Source: Sorangium cellulosum
Lineage (GTDB): Bacteria > Myxococcota_A > Polyangia > Polyangiales > Polyangiaceae
Assembly (NCBI RefSeq): GCF_001589285.1
Contig: NZ_JEMA01000338.1
Span: 1 to 56,253 of the forward strand
DNA length: 56,253 nt
Direction of reading: 5' to 3'
In this document: positions 18,600 to 31,119 of the stretch, one piece after another
Layout of the letters: every line of letters begins with the position of its first letter
Numbering within the stretch: the first letter of the stretch is position 1
Made by a program: the position numbers and the translations under genes
Notes under the pieces: model-generated
The model's database searches: none
Told to the model about the DNA's origin: nothing
The model's input: only the letters and a program-made list of their open reading frames with translations

Positions 18600-19361
18600 A
18601 TGATGATGGGTAAGGATGCGATGGCACGGAGCGTCAGGGTTCAGCCTGGCGCGCTCGGAAACGACGGTGGACTCGACCTCGACTCGCGCAAACGTCGGGT
18701 TGTCCGGCGTGGCGCGATCGGCAACGCGGCATCCCCGGCCACGCAGGCGGCGCTGGCCGACGGGGGGACCATCCAACGCGTCGCGAAGGGACGTCACCTG
18801 GTGACGCAGGGCGACGCCGCGACCGCCCTCGCGATGCTCAGCCTTGGCCGCGTCCGGCTGGTGCGAGGGATGAGCGACGGGCGCAGCCTGTCGCTCGGCT
18901 ACAGAGGGGCCGGCGACGTGCTCGGCGAGGCGGCGCTCGGCGGCGTCACCGCGCACCGGGAGAGCGCGATCGCCACGGAGGACGTCGAGGCGCTCATCGT
19001 TCCGCTGACGACGGTGCGGAACCTGATGGCGAGCGATGCCAACTTCGCCGCCGCGATCGTGACCACGCTGGTCGAGCGCCATACGGACACCGAGGAGCGC
19101 CTTGCCTCGATGCTCTTCCGCAACGTGGAGGCCCGCCTCTGTGAGTTCCTGCTCAAGGCCGCGACGCGCTGGGGCATCCCCGATCCGCGCGGGGTCCTCA
19201 TCTCCGCGCCGTTCACCCATCAGGAGATGGCGAGCATGATCGGCTCCACGCGCGAGACCGTCACGCTCACCCTCGGCGACCTCCGTCGCAAGGGGGTGAT
19301 CGAGATCGACCGCCGTCGGATCGTCGTCCTCGATCGCGACGCGCTGAAGGCCCGCATCTGA
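18600..19361 (+). CDS. Crp/Fnr-family transcriptional regulator
   Basis: The product is 253 residues from ATG 18600, chosen because AGGAG lies 8 nt upstream; two more ATG codons follow directly, and the longer open frame has no site. An N-terminal extension of about 50 residues precedes a cyclic-nucleotide-binding-type beta-barrel (IQRVAKGRHLVTQGD, VLGEAALGG), then the dimer helix, then a C-terminal winged helix whose recognition helix reads THQEMASMIGSTRETVTLTLGDLRRKG. No Cys cluster for an Fnr-type iron-sulfur centre is seen, and key cAMP-binding residues are not evident, so the effector is unknown. It is monocistronic and convergent with the next gene. Confidence 0.93.
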   Translation: MMMGKDAMARSVRVQPGALGNDGGLDLDSRKRRVVRRGAIGNAASPATQAALADGGTIQRVAKGRHLVTQGDAATALAMLSLGRVRLVRGMSDGRSLSLGYRGAGDVLGEAALGGVTAHRESAIATEDVEALIVPLTTVRNLMASDANFAAAIVTTLVERHTDTEERLASMLFRNVEARLCEFLLKAATRWGIPDPRGVLISAPFTHQEMASMIGSTRETVTLTLGDLRRKGVIEIDRRRIVVLDRDALKARI

Positions 19362-19579
19362 GCTCGCTCGCCCGGCGGCGTCGTTGAGGGGACGCGCCCC
19401 ATCGACGCGCCGCCCGCCGCCGCCCAGGCGGCTCGCTCCGCGGCTCCGCTCCGACCGCTCGACTGCTCCCGGCGTCGCAGCGGCGTCCGCCTCCCTGCTC
19501 CAAGCGCTGCTTCGACCACGGACCGCTCCAGGGCTCCTGCGGGAGCTCTGGGCGCTTCCGTCGCGCCCCGCGCGCGCGC

Positions 19580-20671
19580 CTAGCGATCGCGCTTCGGCCC
19601 GCCGCTCACCGGGTCGCGCGTGGAGCGGACGCCGAGCTTGAGCCGGCGCATCACGGCGTGCTTCTGCCGCTCCTTGTAGCGGGCGTGGCTCGCCTCGCCG
19701 ACCTCGTTCGCCGCCTCGGTCTCGCGGTCGATGAGCTGGAACTCGCAGAGAACGAAGATGATCGGCCCGAGCGCCCAGGCCGCGGGCGGCGCCATGTCGA
19801 GGATCTCGGCGGGGAGGCGCACCGGCAGATCCACGACGAAGTGGATCACGCGGTAGCTCCGATCGCTGAAGCTGTTGTCGCCGGCCGTCAGCCCGTCGTC
19901 GACGTCGGTCTGCAGCGCCTCGAGCATCGGCAAAAGGAAGGGGCGCGTCTCGCAGTAGCTCCGGAACCGCAGGATCGTGTTGGTGCTCTCGCCGGGCACC
20001 ACGTAGTTGAACGGGAACAGGCGCTCGGAGAGGTACAGGAGGACGGGGAGCAGATCGTCCACGGTGCGGCAGACGATGCGGAAACGGAGCTTGTCGTAGA
20101 TGGCCGCCGCGGTCGTGTCGGTCTTCGAGAGCAGCTTCGTGTAGAGCGAGTCCTTGTTCTTCCGTCCGCCGATGAACTCGGTGATCGGGAAGCCCGCCGC
20201 GAGCATGCCGCCGATCACCCGGTAGACCTTCTCCTCGACGAGGTGGAAGACGTCCTGGTCCGACATCGGGATCGAGAAGAGGAGCTCGCGCCCGGCCAGG
20301 TGATGGATGATGTGCATCGCCTTGAGGATCGTGCAGGCGCAGAGCTGACGGTGGCCCTTGCCCGAGGCGAGCATCAGGATCTCCTCGACCGACGCGCGCG
20401 CGACAGGGCTCGGGATCGGGAACTCGAAGTGGCGGCGCAGGTACGCGACCGCCTCGTTCTTGACGCTCTCGAGGTGGGCGCGATCTCCCGGCTCGTCCGG
20501 CCGGAACTCCTGCGCGAGGAGGAGCTCGCGCGCGGCCTGCTCGCTGTCGAGGTTGAGCCTCCGCCAGTCGATGACGGACTCGCCGCGCAGGATGAGGTGC
20601 ACGGACTCGAGGTCCATGAGCGTGAACTCTTCGAGCCGCTTGAGTCGGCCGACGGAGGCGTCGTGCGTCAT
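19580..20671 (-). CDS. Conserved protein, probably myxobacteria-restricted, with RelA/SpoT-like stretch
   Basis: The product is 363 residues, with no signal peptide or membrane helix. I recognise it as resembling a myxobacterial family that I recall as TIGR04552; this needs a profile search. The central region, SLYTKLLSKTDTTAAAIYDK then LRFRIVCRTVDDLLPVLLYL, resembles the RelA/SpoT nucleotidyltransferase core (a Lys/Ser-rich segment, a conserved Asp in IYDK, then a strand of type RIIV). This is inference from pattern only. It stands alone, convergent with the Crp/Fnr gene. Confidence 0.82.
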   Translation of the reverse strand: MTHDASVGRLKRLEEFTLMDLESVHLILRGESVIDWRRLNLDSEQAARELLLAQEFRPDEPGDRAHLESVKNEAVAYLRRHFEFPIPSPVARASVEEILMLASGKGHRQLCACTILKAMHIIHHLAGRELLFSIPMSDQDVFHLVEEKVYRVIGGMLAAGFPITEFIGGRKNKDSLYTKLLSKTDTTAAAIYDKLRFRIVCRTVDDLLPVLLYLSERLFPFNYVVPGESTNTILRFRSYCETRPFLLPMLEALQTDVDDGLTAGDNSFSDRSYRVIHFVVDLPVRLPAEILDMAPPAAWALGPIIFVLCEFQLIDRETEAANEVGEASHARYKERQKHAVMRRLKLGVRSTRDPVSGGPKRDR

Positions 20672-20764
20672 GACCTCACGCTCCCCGAGCGGTAGCGCCA
20701 GGGTCGCCGGCCGCCCGGGGAACCGTCGCGTCGACGTGCAGCAGGCGGCCGCTGGGAGAGAAAG

Positions 20765-20944
20765 TCAGGAGACAGGGGCGTTCGGCGGGGCAGGGCGAGA
20801 GCTCGGGGTGCGACCGAGCGACAGGGTGCCGAGGAAGATGCCGATCGTCAACGCGACGACGGTAGCGTGGCCGAGGTAGGCGCCACTGCAACCAATGGCA
20901 GCAAACGGGGCGAGCGCAGCCAGATACCACGGGGTGATCCTCAT
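20765..20944 (-). CDS. Small two-helix membrane protein
   Basis: This is a 59-residue open frame from ATG 20944 with a strong Shine-Dalgarno (AAGGAGA, 4 nt spacing). It has two hydrophobic segments, YLAALAPFAAIGCSGAYLG and ATVVALTIGIFLGTLSLG, then a hydrophilic Pro/Ser-rich tail. It is probably an inner-membrane hairpin protein. No family is recognised; the start site and hydrophobic pattern are the only support. Confidence 0.6.
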   Translation of the reverse strand: MRITPWYLAALAPFAAIGCSGAYLGHATVVALTIGIFLGTLSLGRTPSSRPAPPNAPVS

Positions 20945-21385
20945 CGGTTCTCCTTCTCCGCCTCCAGCGACACTGTACGAGCCGCTTGGTCGCTCCCTCC
21001 GAGGGGGCACCACGATGCATCACGGTCGTCCCGGACAGAGCGTGTAAGTCGTTGTAGGATAAGGTGCCACGCCCTGCTTTTGCGGGCCAAGAAGTAGCGG
21101 CTTCGGGGGGAACGCATCAAGGGAATTCGTTCTCACTTTCCATTCCCACTCGAACTGCCGGCGCTGGATGCAAGAAAAGCTCAACGAAAACAATGACTTG
21201 GTTTTGAAGTCGGAGCTGTTGCATCAGGGGTGGAGCGCGTTCCGCCGGACGCGAGGTAGTGCCTGAGGGACACGCCTCCAACTCACGGCCCTGCCTGGCT
21301 TGTCAGTTTCCGGGAGTCAACGGTCTCGTGCGCCAGCCGACCACGGTTGTGCAGTGGCATCCGTCCAGCTCGAGCGGAGGGCCGT
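20945..21385. other. Long non-coding stretch with lower GC
   Basis: About 440 bases without a convincing gene. The middle (about 21110-21230) is clearly richer in A/T than the neighbourhood, including a run near 21175-21205 with gaaaac and ggttttg. Open frames here lack the third-position GC of real genes and have no ribosome sites. It should hold the promoter of the 59-residue gene. I see no transposase remnant, repeat or RNA gene. Confidence 0.45.
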
Positions 21386-21847
21386 TCAGCGTACGGGGAA
21401 CGTGATCCGGGACGCGTCGCCGAGCGTTACCGCCCGGCTCGTGACGTCGCGCCCGCGCGTCCTGCCCACCGCGATCTCCATCTGGTAGACGCCGTCAGGG
21501 AGCCGCACCTTCGTGAGGACGGCCCGCGGCGCCGTCCCCTCGGCGAAGCGCCACGAGCTGCCATGGACCGGCGCGACGTCGGCCGCGCCGTCCGTAGAAG
21601 ACCGGTCCGACCAGGTCACGTCGAGCTGCACGACGGTCGACGCGTCGTCGAGGCGCAGCTCGATCTCCCGCTCCTCGGGGAGCCCCTTGAAGAGGGCGCT
21701 TCCCGCGAGCAGCACGCCGGCGACGAGGATCGCAGGGGCGAGGCGCTTCATCCAGACGGGCCGCGGGGCCGGCTCGACCTGCGCTTCGTCCGTGACCTGC
21801 GCTTCGTCCGGATCGGGGTCGCGTTGTGCCTGAGGAGGCGAGCTCAT
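21386..21847 (-). CDS. Single-pass membrane protein of unknown function
   Basis: The product is 153 residues from ATG 21847. A charged, Asp/Gln/Glu-rich cytoplasmic N-terminus (about 1-33) is followed by one transmembrane helix (LAPAILVAGVLLAGSALF) and an about 100-residue periplasmic domain that looks all-beta (VQLDVTWSD, VRLPDGVYQMEIAVG, ASRITFPVR). It starts 5 nt after the cytochrome c gene and is surely co-transcribed. Its position suggests a role with that cytochrome, but the sequence does not prove it. Confidence 0.8.
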   Translation of the reverse strand: MSSPPQAQRDPDPDEAQVTDEAQVEPAPRPVWMKRLAPAILVAGVLLAGSALFKGLPEEREIELRLDDASTVVQLDVTWSDRSSTDGAADVAPVHGSSWRFAEGTAPRAVLTKVRLPDGVYQMEIAVGRTRGRDVTSRAVTLGDASRITFPVR

Positions 21848-21852
21848 GGGCT

Positions 21853-22281
21853 TCAGCGGGCGGCGCGCTTCGTGCGGATCCGCTTCACCAGGCCGTCGAT
21901 GACCTGCTGCGGCAGATCGAAGGCGGGCATCTTGTTCTTGCCCTTCCTGATCGTCTCCGCCATCTGCGCGTCGGTCACCCGCTCTTGCCACGCCGCGTCG
22001 GTCAGGTCGGGGGCGCGGACCATCGGACCCTGCGGTCCGTCGCCGCGGCCGGCCCTCCCGTGGCAGCTCGAGCAGTTCCGCTGCCAGGCGAGCTCGATGA
22101 GCCCCGGATCGGTCTCGTTCGAGGCGATGGGTCGAGCGGCGACCTTGCCGCCCTGGTTCTCGTTGGGGCTCGGCGGATCGTGATCGGCCGGCGTCCATTC
22201 GCGGACGTCGCCCGGCCCGGGATCGCAACCGAGGAGGCCGACGAAGAGGACGGCGGCGCCAAGGAGGCGACCGAGGGGCAT
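21853..22281 (-). CDS. Lipoprotein c-type cytochrome
   Basis: The product is 142 residues from ATG 22281, preceded by GGAG about 10 nt away; an upstream ATG at 22299 is possible. The signal peptide ends in lipobox VGLLGCDPG, so the protein is lipid-anchored in the periplasm. One haem-attachment motif CSSCH is present and the distal Met is probably in KNKMPAFDL, giving a class I monohaem cytochrome c. It should carry electrons in the envelope. No oxidase or reductase genes are adjacent; the only partner is the single-pass protein 5 nt downstream. Confidence 0.9.
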   Translation of the reverse strand: MPLGRLLGAAVLFVGLLGCDPGPGDVREWTPADHDPPSPNENQGGKVAARPIASNETDPGLIELAWQRNCSSCHGRAGRGDGPQGPMVRAPDLTDAAWQERVTDAQMAETIRKGKNKMPAFDLPQQVIDGLVKRIRTKRAAR

Positions 22282-22501
22282 GTCGTGGCGTCTCCGCATG
22301 TCGTGGAGGACTACGGATAGTGAAGATGGTGGGGGAGGCAAGAAAGAAGGACGAGGGGACGGAATCGGCCGCCGGCGCACCACGAAACGGCGCTGCGCGC
22401 CGGCGGGGTCGATCAGCGGTCAGCGCGCCGAGCGCGCGGCGTGGGCGGCGTGCGCGCGCCGAGCGCACGCGCGCCGTCCGATGCGCGCCCGGCGGAGCGC
22501 G

Positions 22502-23125
22502 TCACTTGCAGGGATCGCCGGCGACCTTGCCGCCGCCGTCCACCGGCTGCTTGTCGACCGCCTTGCCCTCGACGGCCGCGATGAAGAACCCGGTGCGGCG
22601 GTTCTGGGCCTTGCCGTCGGGCGTGTTGTTGTCGGCGACCGGCTTGGACTCGCCGAAGCCGACGGCGATGAAGCGCTTGCAGTCGTGGCCCTTCGCGACG
22701 AGCCAGCGGGCGACCGACATGGCGCGCTTCTCCGACAGGGTCTGGTTCAGCGCGTCGTCGCCGTCCGAGTCGGTGTGGCCCTCGATGCGGAGCAGGCTGA
22801 CGTCCTTCCGCTGGTTCAGGAAGTCGTCGACGATGCTGAGGACCTCGTCGCTCTCGGGCAGGAGCTTGTCGCTGTTCGTCTCGAAGACGACCGGCCCGGG
22901 CAGCTCGACCTGGTTGCCCTTCAGCTTGAAGGTCATCTTGAAGCGCGGGCGGGGCTTCTTCTGCTCCTTCGGCGGCTCGGGCTTCGGCTCCTCGGGGGGG
23001 GGCGGAGGCGGGGCCGGCTCCTTGCTGCCGGAGTTGAACGAGGCGCTGGCCGTGCAACCCGTCGTCACGGCGGCAGTGCCAACCATCATCACGGCGCACA
23101 GAACGGAAGCGACGTATCTACGCAT
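22502..23125 (-). CDS. OmpA-family peptidoglycan-binding lipoprotein
   Basis: The product is 207 residues from ATG 23125 (GGAG about 10 nt upstream). The signal peptide ends in VTTGCTAS, a lipobox, so it is probably an outer-membrane lipoprotein. A Pro/Glu/Lys-rich linker (about 35-62) leads to an OmpA C-terminal domain: VVFETNSDKLLPESDEVL, RIEGHTDSDGDDALNQTLSE, KRAMSVARWL, and GFGESKPVADN. This domain binds peptidoglycan, as in Pal-type proteins. No tol genes are nearby. Confidence 0.92.
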   Translation of the reverse strand: MRRYVASVLCAVMMVGTAAVTTGCTASASFNSGSKEPAPPPPPPEEPKPEPPKEQKKPRPRFKMTFKLKGNQVELPGPVVFETNSDKLLPESDEVLSIVDDFLNQRKDVSLLRIEGHTDSDGDDALNQTLSEKRAMSVARWLVAKGHDCKRFIAVGFGESKPVADNNTPDGKAQNRRTGFFIAAVEGKAVDKQPVDGGGKVAGDPCK

Positions 23126-23661
23126 GGACGTTGTTCTCCTCTGAGGGCACGAGCCAGGGCTCGCGTCGGCAACCCGCCGGGCTGACGCGCTTGGACGGCA
23201 GCTCGCCATGAATCTTCACCGCCGTCGGGCATTTGCGTGGTGGACGCATCGAAGCGACGCCCGCCTTCTAGCGAAAAGTCAGGACGAACGAAACCGGGAA
23301 GAGGTCGCCGCCGTGGACCCGCGCAGGCGGACGGACCGGCAAAAGACGCTGCCGAGGCCGCTCTCGCTGCGCGTGTACCCTGGACGGGCGGGGTCGTTCC
23401 TAGAGACGCTCGCAGGGCGCGCGATGGCTCATGGGCGAGCACGATCTTCGCGAACCACGTGAACGAACGTGAATGTCGCAAACGGCGCGAGCGCCGCGAA
23501 GGACGGGAACGGACCGAGCAGCGTGAGCCGCTCGCGCGTCACAGGCTGTTGGAGGGATGGCGGAGGGCACCCGCGGCGTGCCCCAGGGATGGGCCCGCGG
23601 AGCCCTGGGCGAGGGCTCCGGAGCGTCGTGCTCAAGAGAGGGTTCGAGAGCGCGCCGGTGC
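23126..23661. other. Non-coding stretch between two minus-strand lipoprotein genes
   Basis: About 535 bases. Several open frames cross it on both strands, but all lack ribosome sites and recognisable protein content and read as composition artefacts. It contains the promoter region of the OmpA lipoprotein gene. I see no repeats or RNA gene. Confidence 0.4.
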
Positions 23662-24846
23662 TCAGCCTCCGCTTCCGCCCGCGCCACCGGCGCCACCCGT
23701 ACCTCCGCCGCCCGCGGCCTCACCGCCTGCGCCTTCACCGCCCGCGCCCGCGCCGCCCGCGCCTCCACCGCCCCCGCCTTCGCCCGCTTCCCCACACGGC
23801 ACGCCGGTCGTCGTGGCAGGGGGCGCGATCTCGCCGAGCTGGACCTGCTTTGCCGTGAACCCGATGCCGATGGAGATGGCATCGCACTCCTGGCTCGGAT
23901 CCTGGCTGCCATCCTTCAGGATGTCCGAGGCGCGGCGGACCTGGTCGAGGATCGTCTCGATCCCCGAGCCCTCGCAGACGCCCGGCTGGACGGCGCCGAT
24001 CACGCTGCGCAGCTCTTCGGCGAGGACGGCCGTCTCGAGCACGCCCGCGATCGTGCCTTTGACAACCGACTTGTGATCGGGCGCGAGATCCATCGCGATC
24101 CGGACGTTGCGGATCGTGAGGCCGATCGTGGTGCCCGAGAAGGTCAGGTTCAGCTTGAAGCTGACCTGGGACTCCGGGCCCGACACCCACGTGTTGTCGA
24201 CGACGTAGCTGGCCGGGAACACGACCTTGGCGCTCTCGATGTCCTGCGCGTCCTCGAGCAGCTCCGGGACGACGGGCCACTTGTCGCTCCCGTTCCACAC
24301 GGGCGCCGCGCCGAGCGTGGCGCCGCCGTAGAGCTTCGCCGTGAGGGGGTTGTACGACGGCTGGTCGCCGAGGCCGTCGAGCTTGAAGATCACCGTGAAA
24401 TCACCGTTGGCGATCGCGTCGGTGACCCGGGTCGACGGGTCGGCCAGGAAGGTGGAGATGAGGCTGACGAGCTTGTTTCCGAAGGAGTTGTCGATGCCGT
24501 TGGCGCCGTCCGGATACACGTCGGAGGGGGAGGCGCCGTCGGCCGGCCTGCACAGGTCCTGCGATACGGTGCTGGACACCTTGCCGTCGAGGTTGAAGCC
24601 GTACTGCTTCCAGCTCCCGGCCGCCTTCTTCCCGTCGCGATCGGTGTCACCGAGGAAGAGCCGGTCGATGCCGAACGCGACGCCCTCGCCGTCGCCGGGC
24701 TGCGCCGGTCCAGGCGGAGGAGGCTGACCGGGGGCGGGGACGACGACGTCTTCCACAGGATCCGCAGGATCGGAGCCGCACCCGGCAACAGACAGGAGCG
24801 CCGTCGCAAGATAAACCGCGACGGCGATACGGGAATGACGCATCAT
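23662..24846 (-). CDS. Lipoprotein with Gly-rich C-terminal tail, unknown function
   Basis: The product is about 394 residues from ATG 24846 (ATG 24843 is equally close to GAGG). The signal peptide ends in LLSVAGCGSD, a lipobox. The mature protein starts with a Pro-rich linker, then a globular domain (about 60-350) including FLGDTDRDGKKAAGSWKQYG and several short beta-like segments. The last 45 residues are almost only Gly, Ala and Glu. Gly-rich stretches like this are common in secreted proteins of this window. No family is recognised. Divergent from dnaE. Confidence 0.85.
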   Translation of the reverse strand: MMRHSRIAVAVYLATALLSVAGCGSDPADPVEDVVVPAPGQPPPPGPAQPGDGEGVAFGIDRLFLGDTDRDGKKAAGSWKQYGFNLDGKVSSTVSQDLCRPADGASPSDVYPDGANGIDNSFGNKLVSLISTFLADPSTRVTDAIANGDFTVIFKLDGLGDQPSYNPLTAKLYGGATLGAAPVWNGSDKWPVVPELLEDAQDIESAKVVFPASYVVDNTWVSGPESQVSFKLNLTFSGTTIGLTIRNVRIAMDLAPDHKSVVKGTIAGVLETAVLAEELRSVIGAVQPGVCEGSGIETILDQVRRASDILKDGSQDPSQECDAISIGIGFTAKQVQLGEIAPPATTTGVPCGEAGEGGGGGGAGGAGAGGEGAGGEAAGGGGTGGAGGAGGSGG

Positions 24847-25086
24847 CGACCTCACTTTCTGGAAACCCCACCCCGGATCAGGCAAGTGCTCTCAAGCGCG
24901 AGCACATGCTAGCGCCGGCCTGCGCGCCTCATCAAGGGCGATCCCCGCTGCGCAATGCGCTATATGTGAGCGCGAAAGCAAGCGCTGGTCGGTCGCCCAG
25001 ATACCTGTCAATTCCGTCTTTCGTGTTCCCTGATTACCGGCCTTTCCCGATTCGCCCCGCCATGAGAAGCCACCTGGAAGCCTGCT

Positions 25087-28717
<3,631 letters not shown>

Positions 28718-28725
<8 letters not shown>

Positions 28726-29719
28726 CCGGCTCGCCCGCGCCCGCCTGCTCGGCGGCCCGCGCGAGGGCGCCGAGCTTGGCCTCCGCGTCGCCGCGATCGC
28801 CCTGGTGCTTGAGCAGGACGCCGAGCGTGTCGCGGGCGACCTCCGGGGTGATCGCGCGCTTGCCGAGCAGGAGCAGCGCGCGGGCCCAGTCGATCGTCTC
28901 GCTGATGGCGGGGGATTTCCGCAGGTCCATGGCCCGCAGGGCGCCGACGAACGCCACGATCTGCGCGGCGAGGCGGGGCTCGATGCCGGGGAGCGCGATC
29001 TTCAGGATCGCCACCTCGCGCGACGGCGGCGGGTAGTCCAGGAACGCGTGCAGGCAGCGGCGGCGCAGCGCCTCGGTCATCTCGCGGGTCGCGTTCGTCG
29101 TGAGCAGGACGAGCGGCGGGTGCGCGGCGCGGACCGTGCCGAGCTCGGGGATCGTGACCTGCATCTCCGAGAGCACCTCGAGCAGGAACGCCTCGAACTC
29201 CGGATCGGCGCGGTCGACCTCGTCGATGAGGAGGACGACAGGCGCGGCGCTCCGCAGCGCCGCGAGGAGCGGGCGCGCGATCAGAAAGTGCTCGCTGAAG
29301 AACGACGCCTCGCTCCCCGCGATGGCGCGCGCGGCCTCGGAGAGGCTCGCCGCGCCGGCGATCTCCTTCGCGACGGCGTCGCGCAGGAGCTGCGTGTAGA
29401 GCATCTGCTTCGCGTAGTCCCACTCGTACAGCGCCTTCGCCTCGTCGAGCCCCTCGTAGCACTGGAGCCGGATGACCTTGCGGCCGAGCGCCTCGGCCGC
29501 GGCGCGGGCGAGGTCGGTCTTGCCGACGCCCGCCGGCCCCTCGAGCAGGAGCGGCCGGTGCATCCGCAGGGCGAGCCATAGCGCGAGCGACGTCGTCGGA
29601 TCGGAGATGTAGCGGGCCGCCGCGAGGCGCGCGTCGAGCTCGTCCGCCGAGGCCGGGGTGTCGTCGCGGGCGCCGCGCGCGGCGGGCGCGCCGCCGTCGT
29701 GATCCGGAGGGAGCGTCAC
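28718..29719 (-). CDS. MoxR-family AAA+ ATPase
   Basis: The product is 333 residues from GTG 29719; no clear ribosome site. The AAA+ core has Walker A LLEGPAGVGKTDLAR, Walker B VVLLIDEVDRADPEFEAFLLEVLSE-type helix, sensor region LLTTNATREMTEALRRRC and FLDYPPPSREVAIL, all typical of MoxR/CoxD-like chaperone ATPases that remodel or insert metal into partner proteins. The VWA-domain partner often encoded beside MoxR is absent from this window. Its 3' end overlaps dnaE by 8 nt in convergent orientation. Confidence 0.92.
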
Positions 29720-29817
29720 GGCGGGACGGTAGCACGCCCCGCGCGGCAGCCCGATGACATGGCGCGCCAGCGGCCCGTCGTGGCCGCCCTCCGGGCGGTG
29801 GGTTAGAAATCGCGACG

Positions 29818-31119
29818 ATGACGGAAGAGCACCATTCCCTCGTGCGCGTCGACGCGACCGGCACGGTTCACCCCGTCGACCTGGACGCGAGCAAGCGCCT
29901 GCGCGCGCGGCAGGGGGTGTTCCAGCTCCTGCCGTCGCCGGACCACCTCGTCGTGATGCGCCACGTGGGCAACGAGGCGCCGCGCGATGAGGCGCCGCGC
30001 GACGCGGGGGCCGGCGCGGCGCTCCGGCTCGCCGGGCAGATCACGGGGCCAGGCGCGCTGTGCGACGTCGTGTCCCTCATCGGGCAGGCGGGGTGGCGCG
30101 GCGAGCTCGTCGTGATCGACGGCGCGGCGAGCCGGTCGCTGTTCTTCGAGCCCGGCAACGCGGTCGCCGCGCGCTCCAGCGTCGAGGGCGACCGCATCGG
30201 CGAGGTGCTCTACCGTTATGGCGCGCTCTCCCGCGAGCAGGTCGACGCGACGCTCGCCGCCGCCGCGCCGGACGCGCGCTTCGGGGAGGTGGCGGTGAAG
30301 CTCGGCTTCGTGTCGCGCGAGCGGCTGTACCAGCTCCTCAGCGCCCAGGCGGAGGAGATCGCCTACCGGGTGCTCCTCGCGGGGGAGGGGATGTTCTACT
30401 TCCTCGCGGGCTTCGACGAGGAGCAGCTCGCGCGCCGCCAGAACCTCCCCGTGCACGCGCTGCTCCTGGAGGCGGTGCGCCGCATGGACGAGATGCGCTA
30501 CTTCCGCGAGCGGATCCCGTCGGACCAGCACGTGCCCGCGCGCGTACCGGACCGCGGCGCGCCGCCCCCGGAGCTCCGCGCTGTGTACGACGCGGTCGAC
30601 GGCCAGCGCTCGGTCGCGGACGTGGCGCGCGCGCTCGGGCAGGGGGAGTTCGAGGCGACGCGGGCGCTCTTCCAGCTCGCGCAGTCCGGCCGGATCGTGG
30701 TGCGCGCGCCGGGGCCGACGGGCGCCGCGGCCGGCATCGCGCTCTTCAACGAGGCGATCGCGTCGATCCACGCCGCCGTCGACGCGGCCCAGCGGGGCGA
30801 CGAGGTGCGGTGGCAGCTCGCCGCGTTCGTCGCGGGCGCGGGGATCTACGACGCGCTCTTCCGCGGGGCGGGGCCGGCCGCGGACGGGACTTTCGATCCC
30901 GTGCGGCTCGTCGAGAACGCGGCGCTCATCGTCGGGCCCGAGCCGGCGGAGGCGACGCTCTCGCAGCGGCTGTACGAGTACGTCTCGTTCGCCATGTTCG
31001 TCGCGGAGCCGTGCCTGCGCCTCTCGCCCGAGGGCGTCCCGCTCTCGAAGCGCAGCGACAACCAGCCCCCGCTGTCGAGGCGCGTCGCCGAGCTCGTGGG
31101 CCCGCTCGCGTCGAAGTAG
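29818..31119 (+). CDS. DUF4388 (PATAN-like) domain protein
   Basis: The product is 433 residues from ATG 29818. After an N-terminal region (1-60), a DUF4388 domain is recognisable (about 61-165; LAGQITGPGALCDVVSLIGQAGWRGELV, LFFEPGNAVAARSS, IGEVLYRYGAL). Such domains occur in myxobacterial gliding/signalling and two-component proteins. The C-terminal half is helical and unassigned. It has no signal peptide, so it is cytoplasmic. The stop codon abuts the stop of the convergent gmhB gene. Confidence 0.85.
   Translation: MTEEHHSLVRVDATGTVHPVDLDASKRLRARQGVFQLLPSPDHLVVMRHVGNEAPRDEAPRDAGAGAALRLAGQITGPGALCDVVSLIGQAGWRGELVVIDGAASRSLFFEPGNAVAARSSVEGDRIGEVLYRYGALSREQVDATLAAAAPDARFGEVAVKLGFVSRERLYQLLSAQAEEIAYRVLLAGEGMFYFLAGFDEEQLARRQNLPVHALLLEAVRRMDEMRYFRERIPSDQHVPARVPDRGAPPPELRAVYDAVDGQRSVADVARALGQGEFEATRALFQLAQSGRIVVRAPGPTGAAAGIALFNEAIASIHAAVDAAQRGDEVRWQLAAFVAGAGIYDALFRGAGPAADGTFDPVRLVENAALIVGPEPAEATLSQRLYEYVSFAMFVAEPCLRLSPEGVPLSKRSDNQPPLSRRVAELVGPLASK

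Noticed and set aside
20945..21385. Insertion-sequence remnant in the A/T-richer gap
   Set aside because: No transposase pieces, terminal inverted repeats or target duplications could be found.
23237..24076. Plus-strand open frame in the gap and over the Gly-tailed lipoprotein gene
   Set aside because: Pro/Ala-rich shadow of the Gly-rich tail; no ribosome site or motif.
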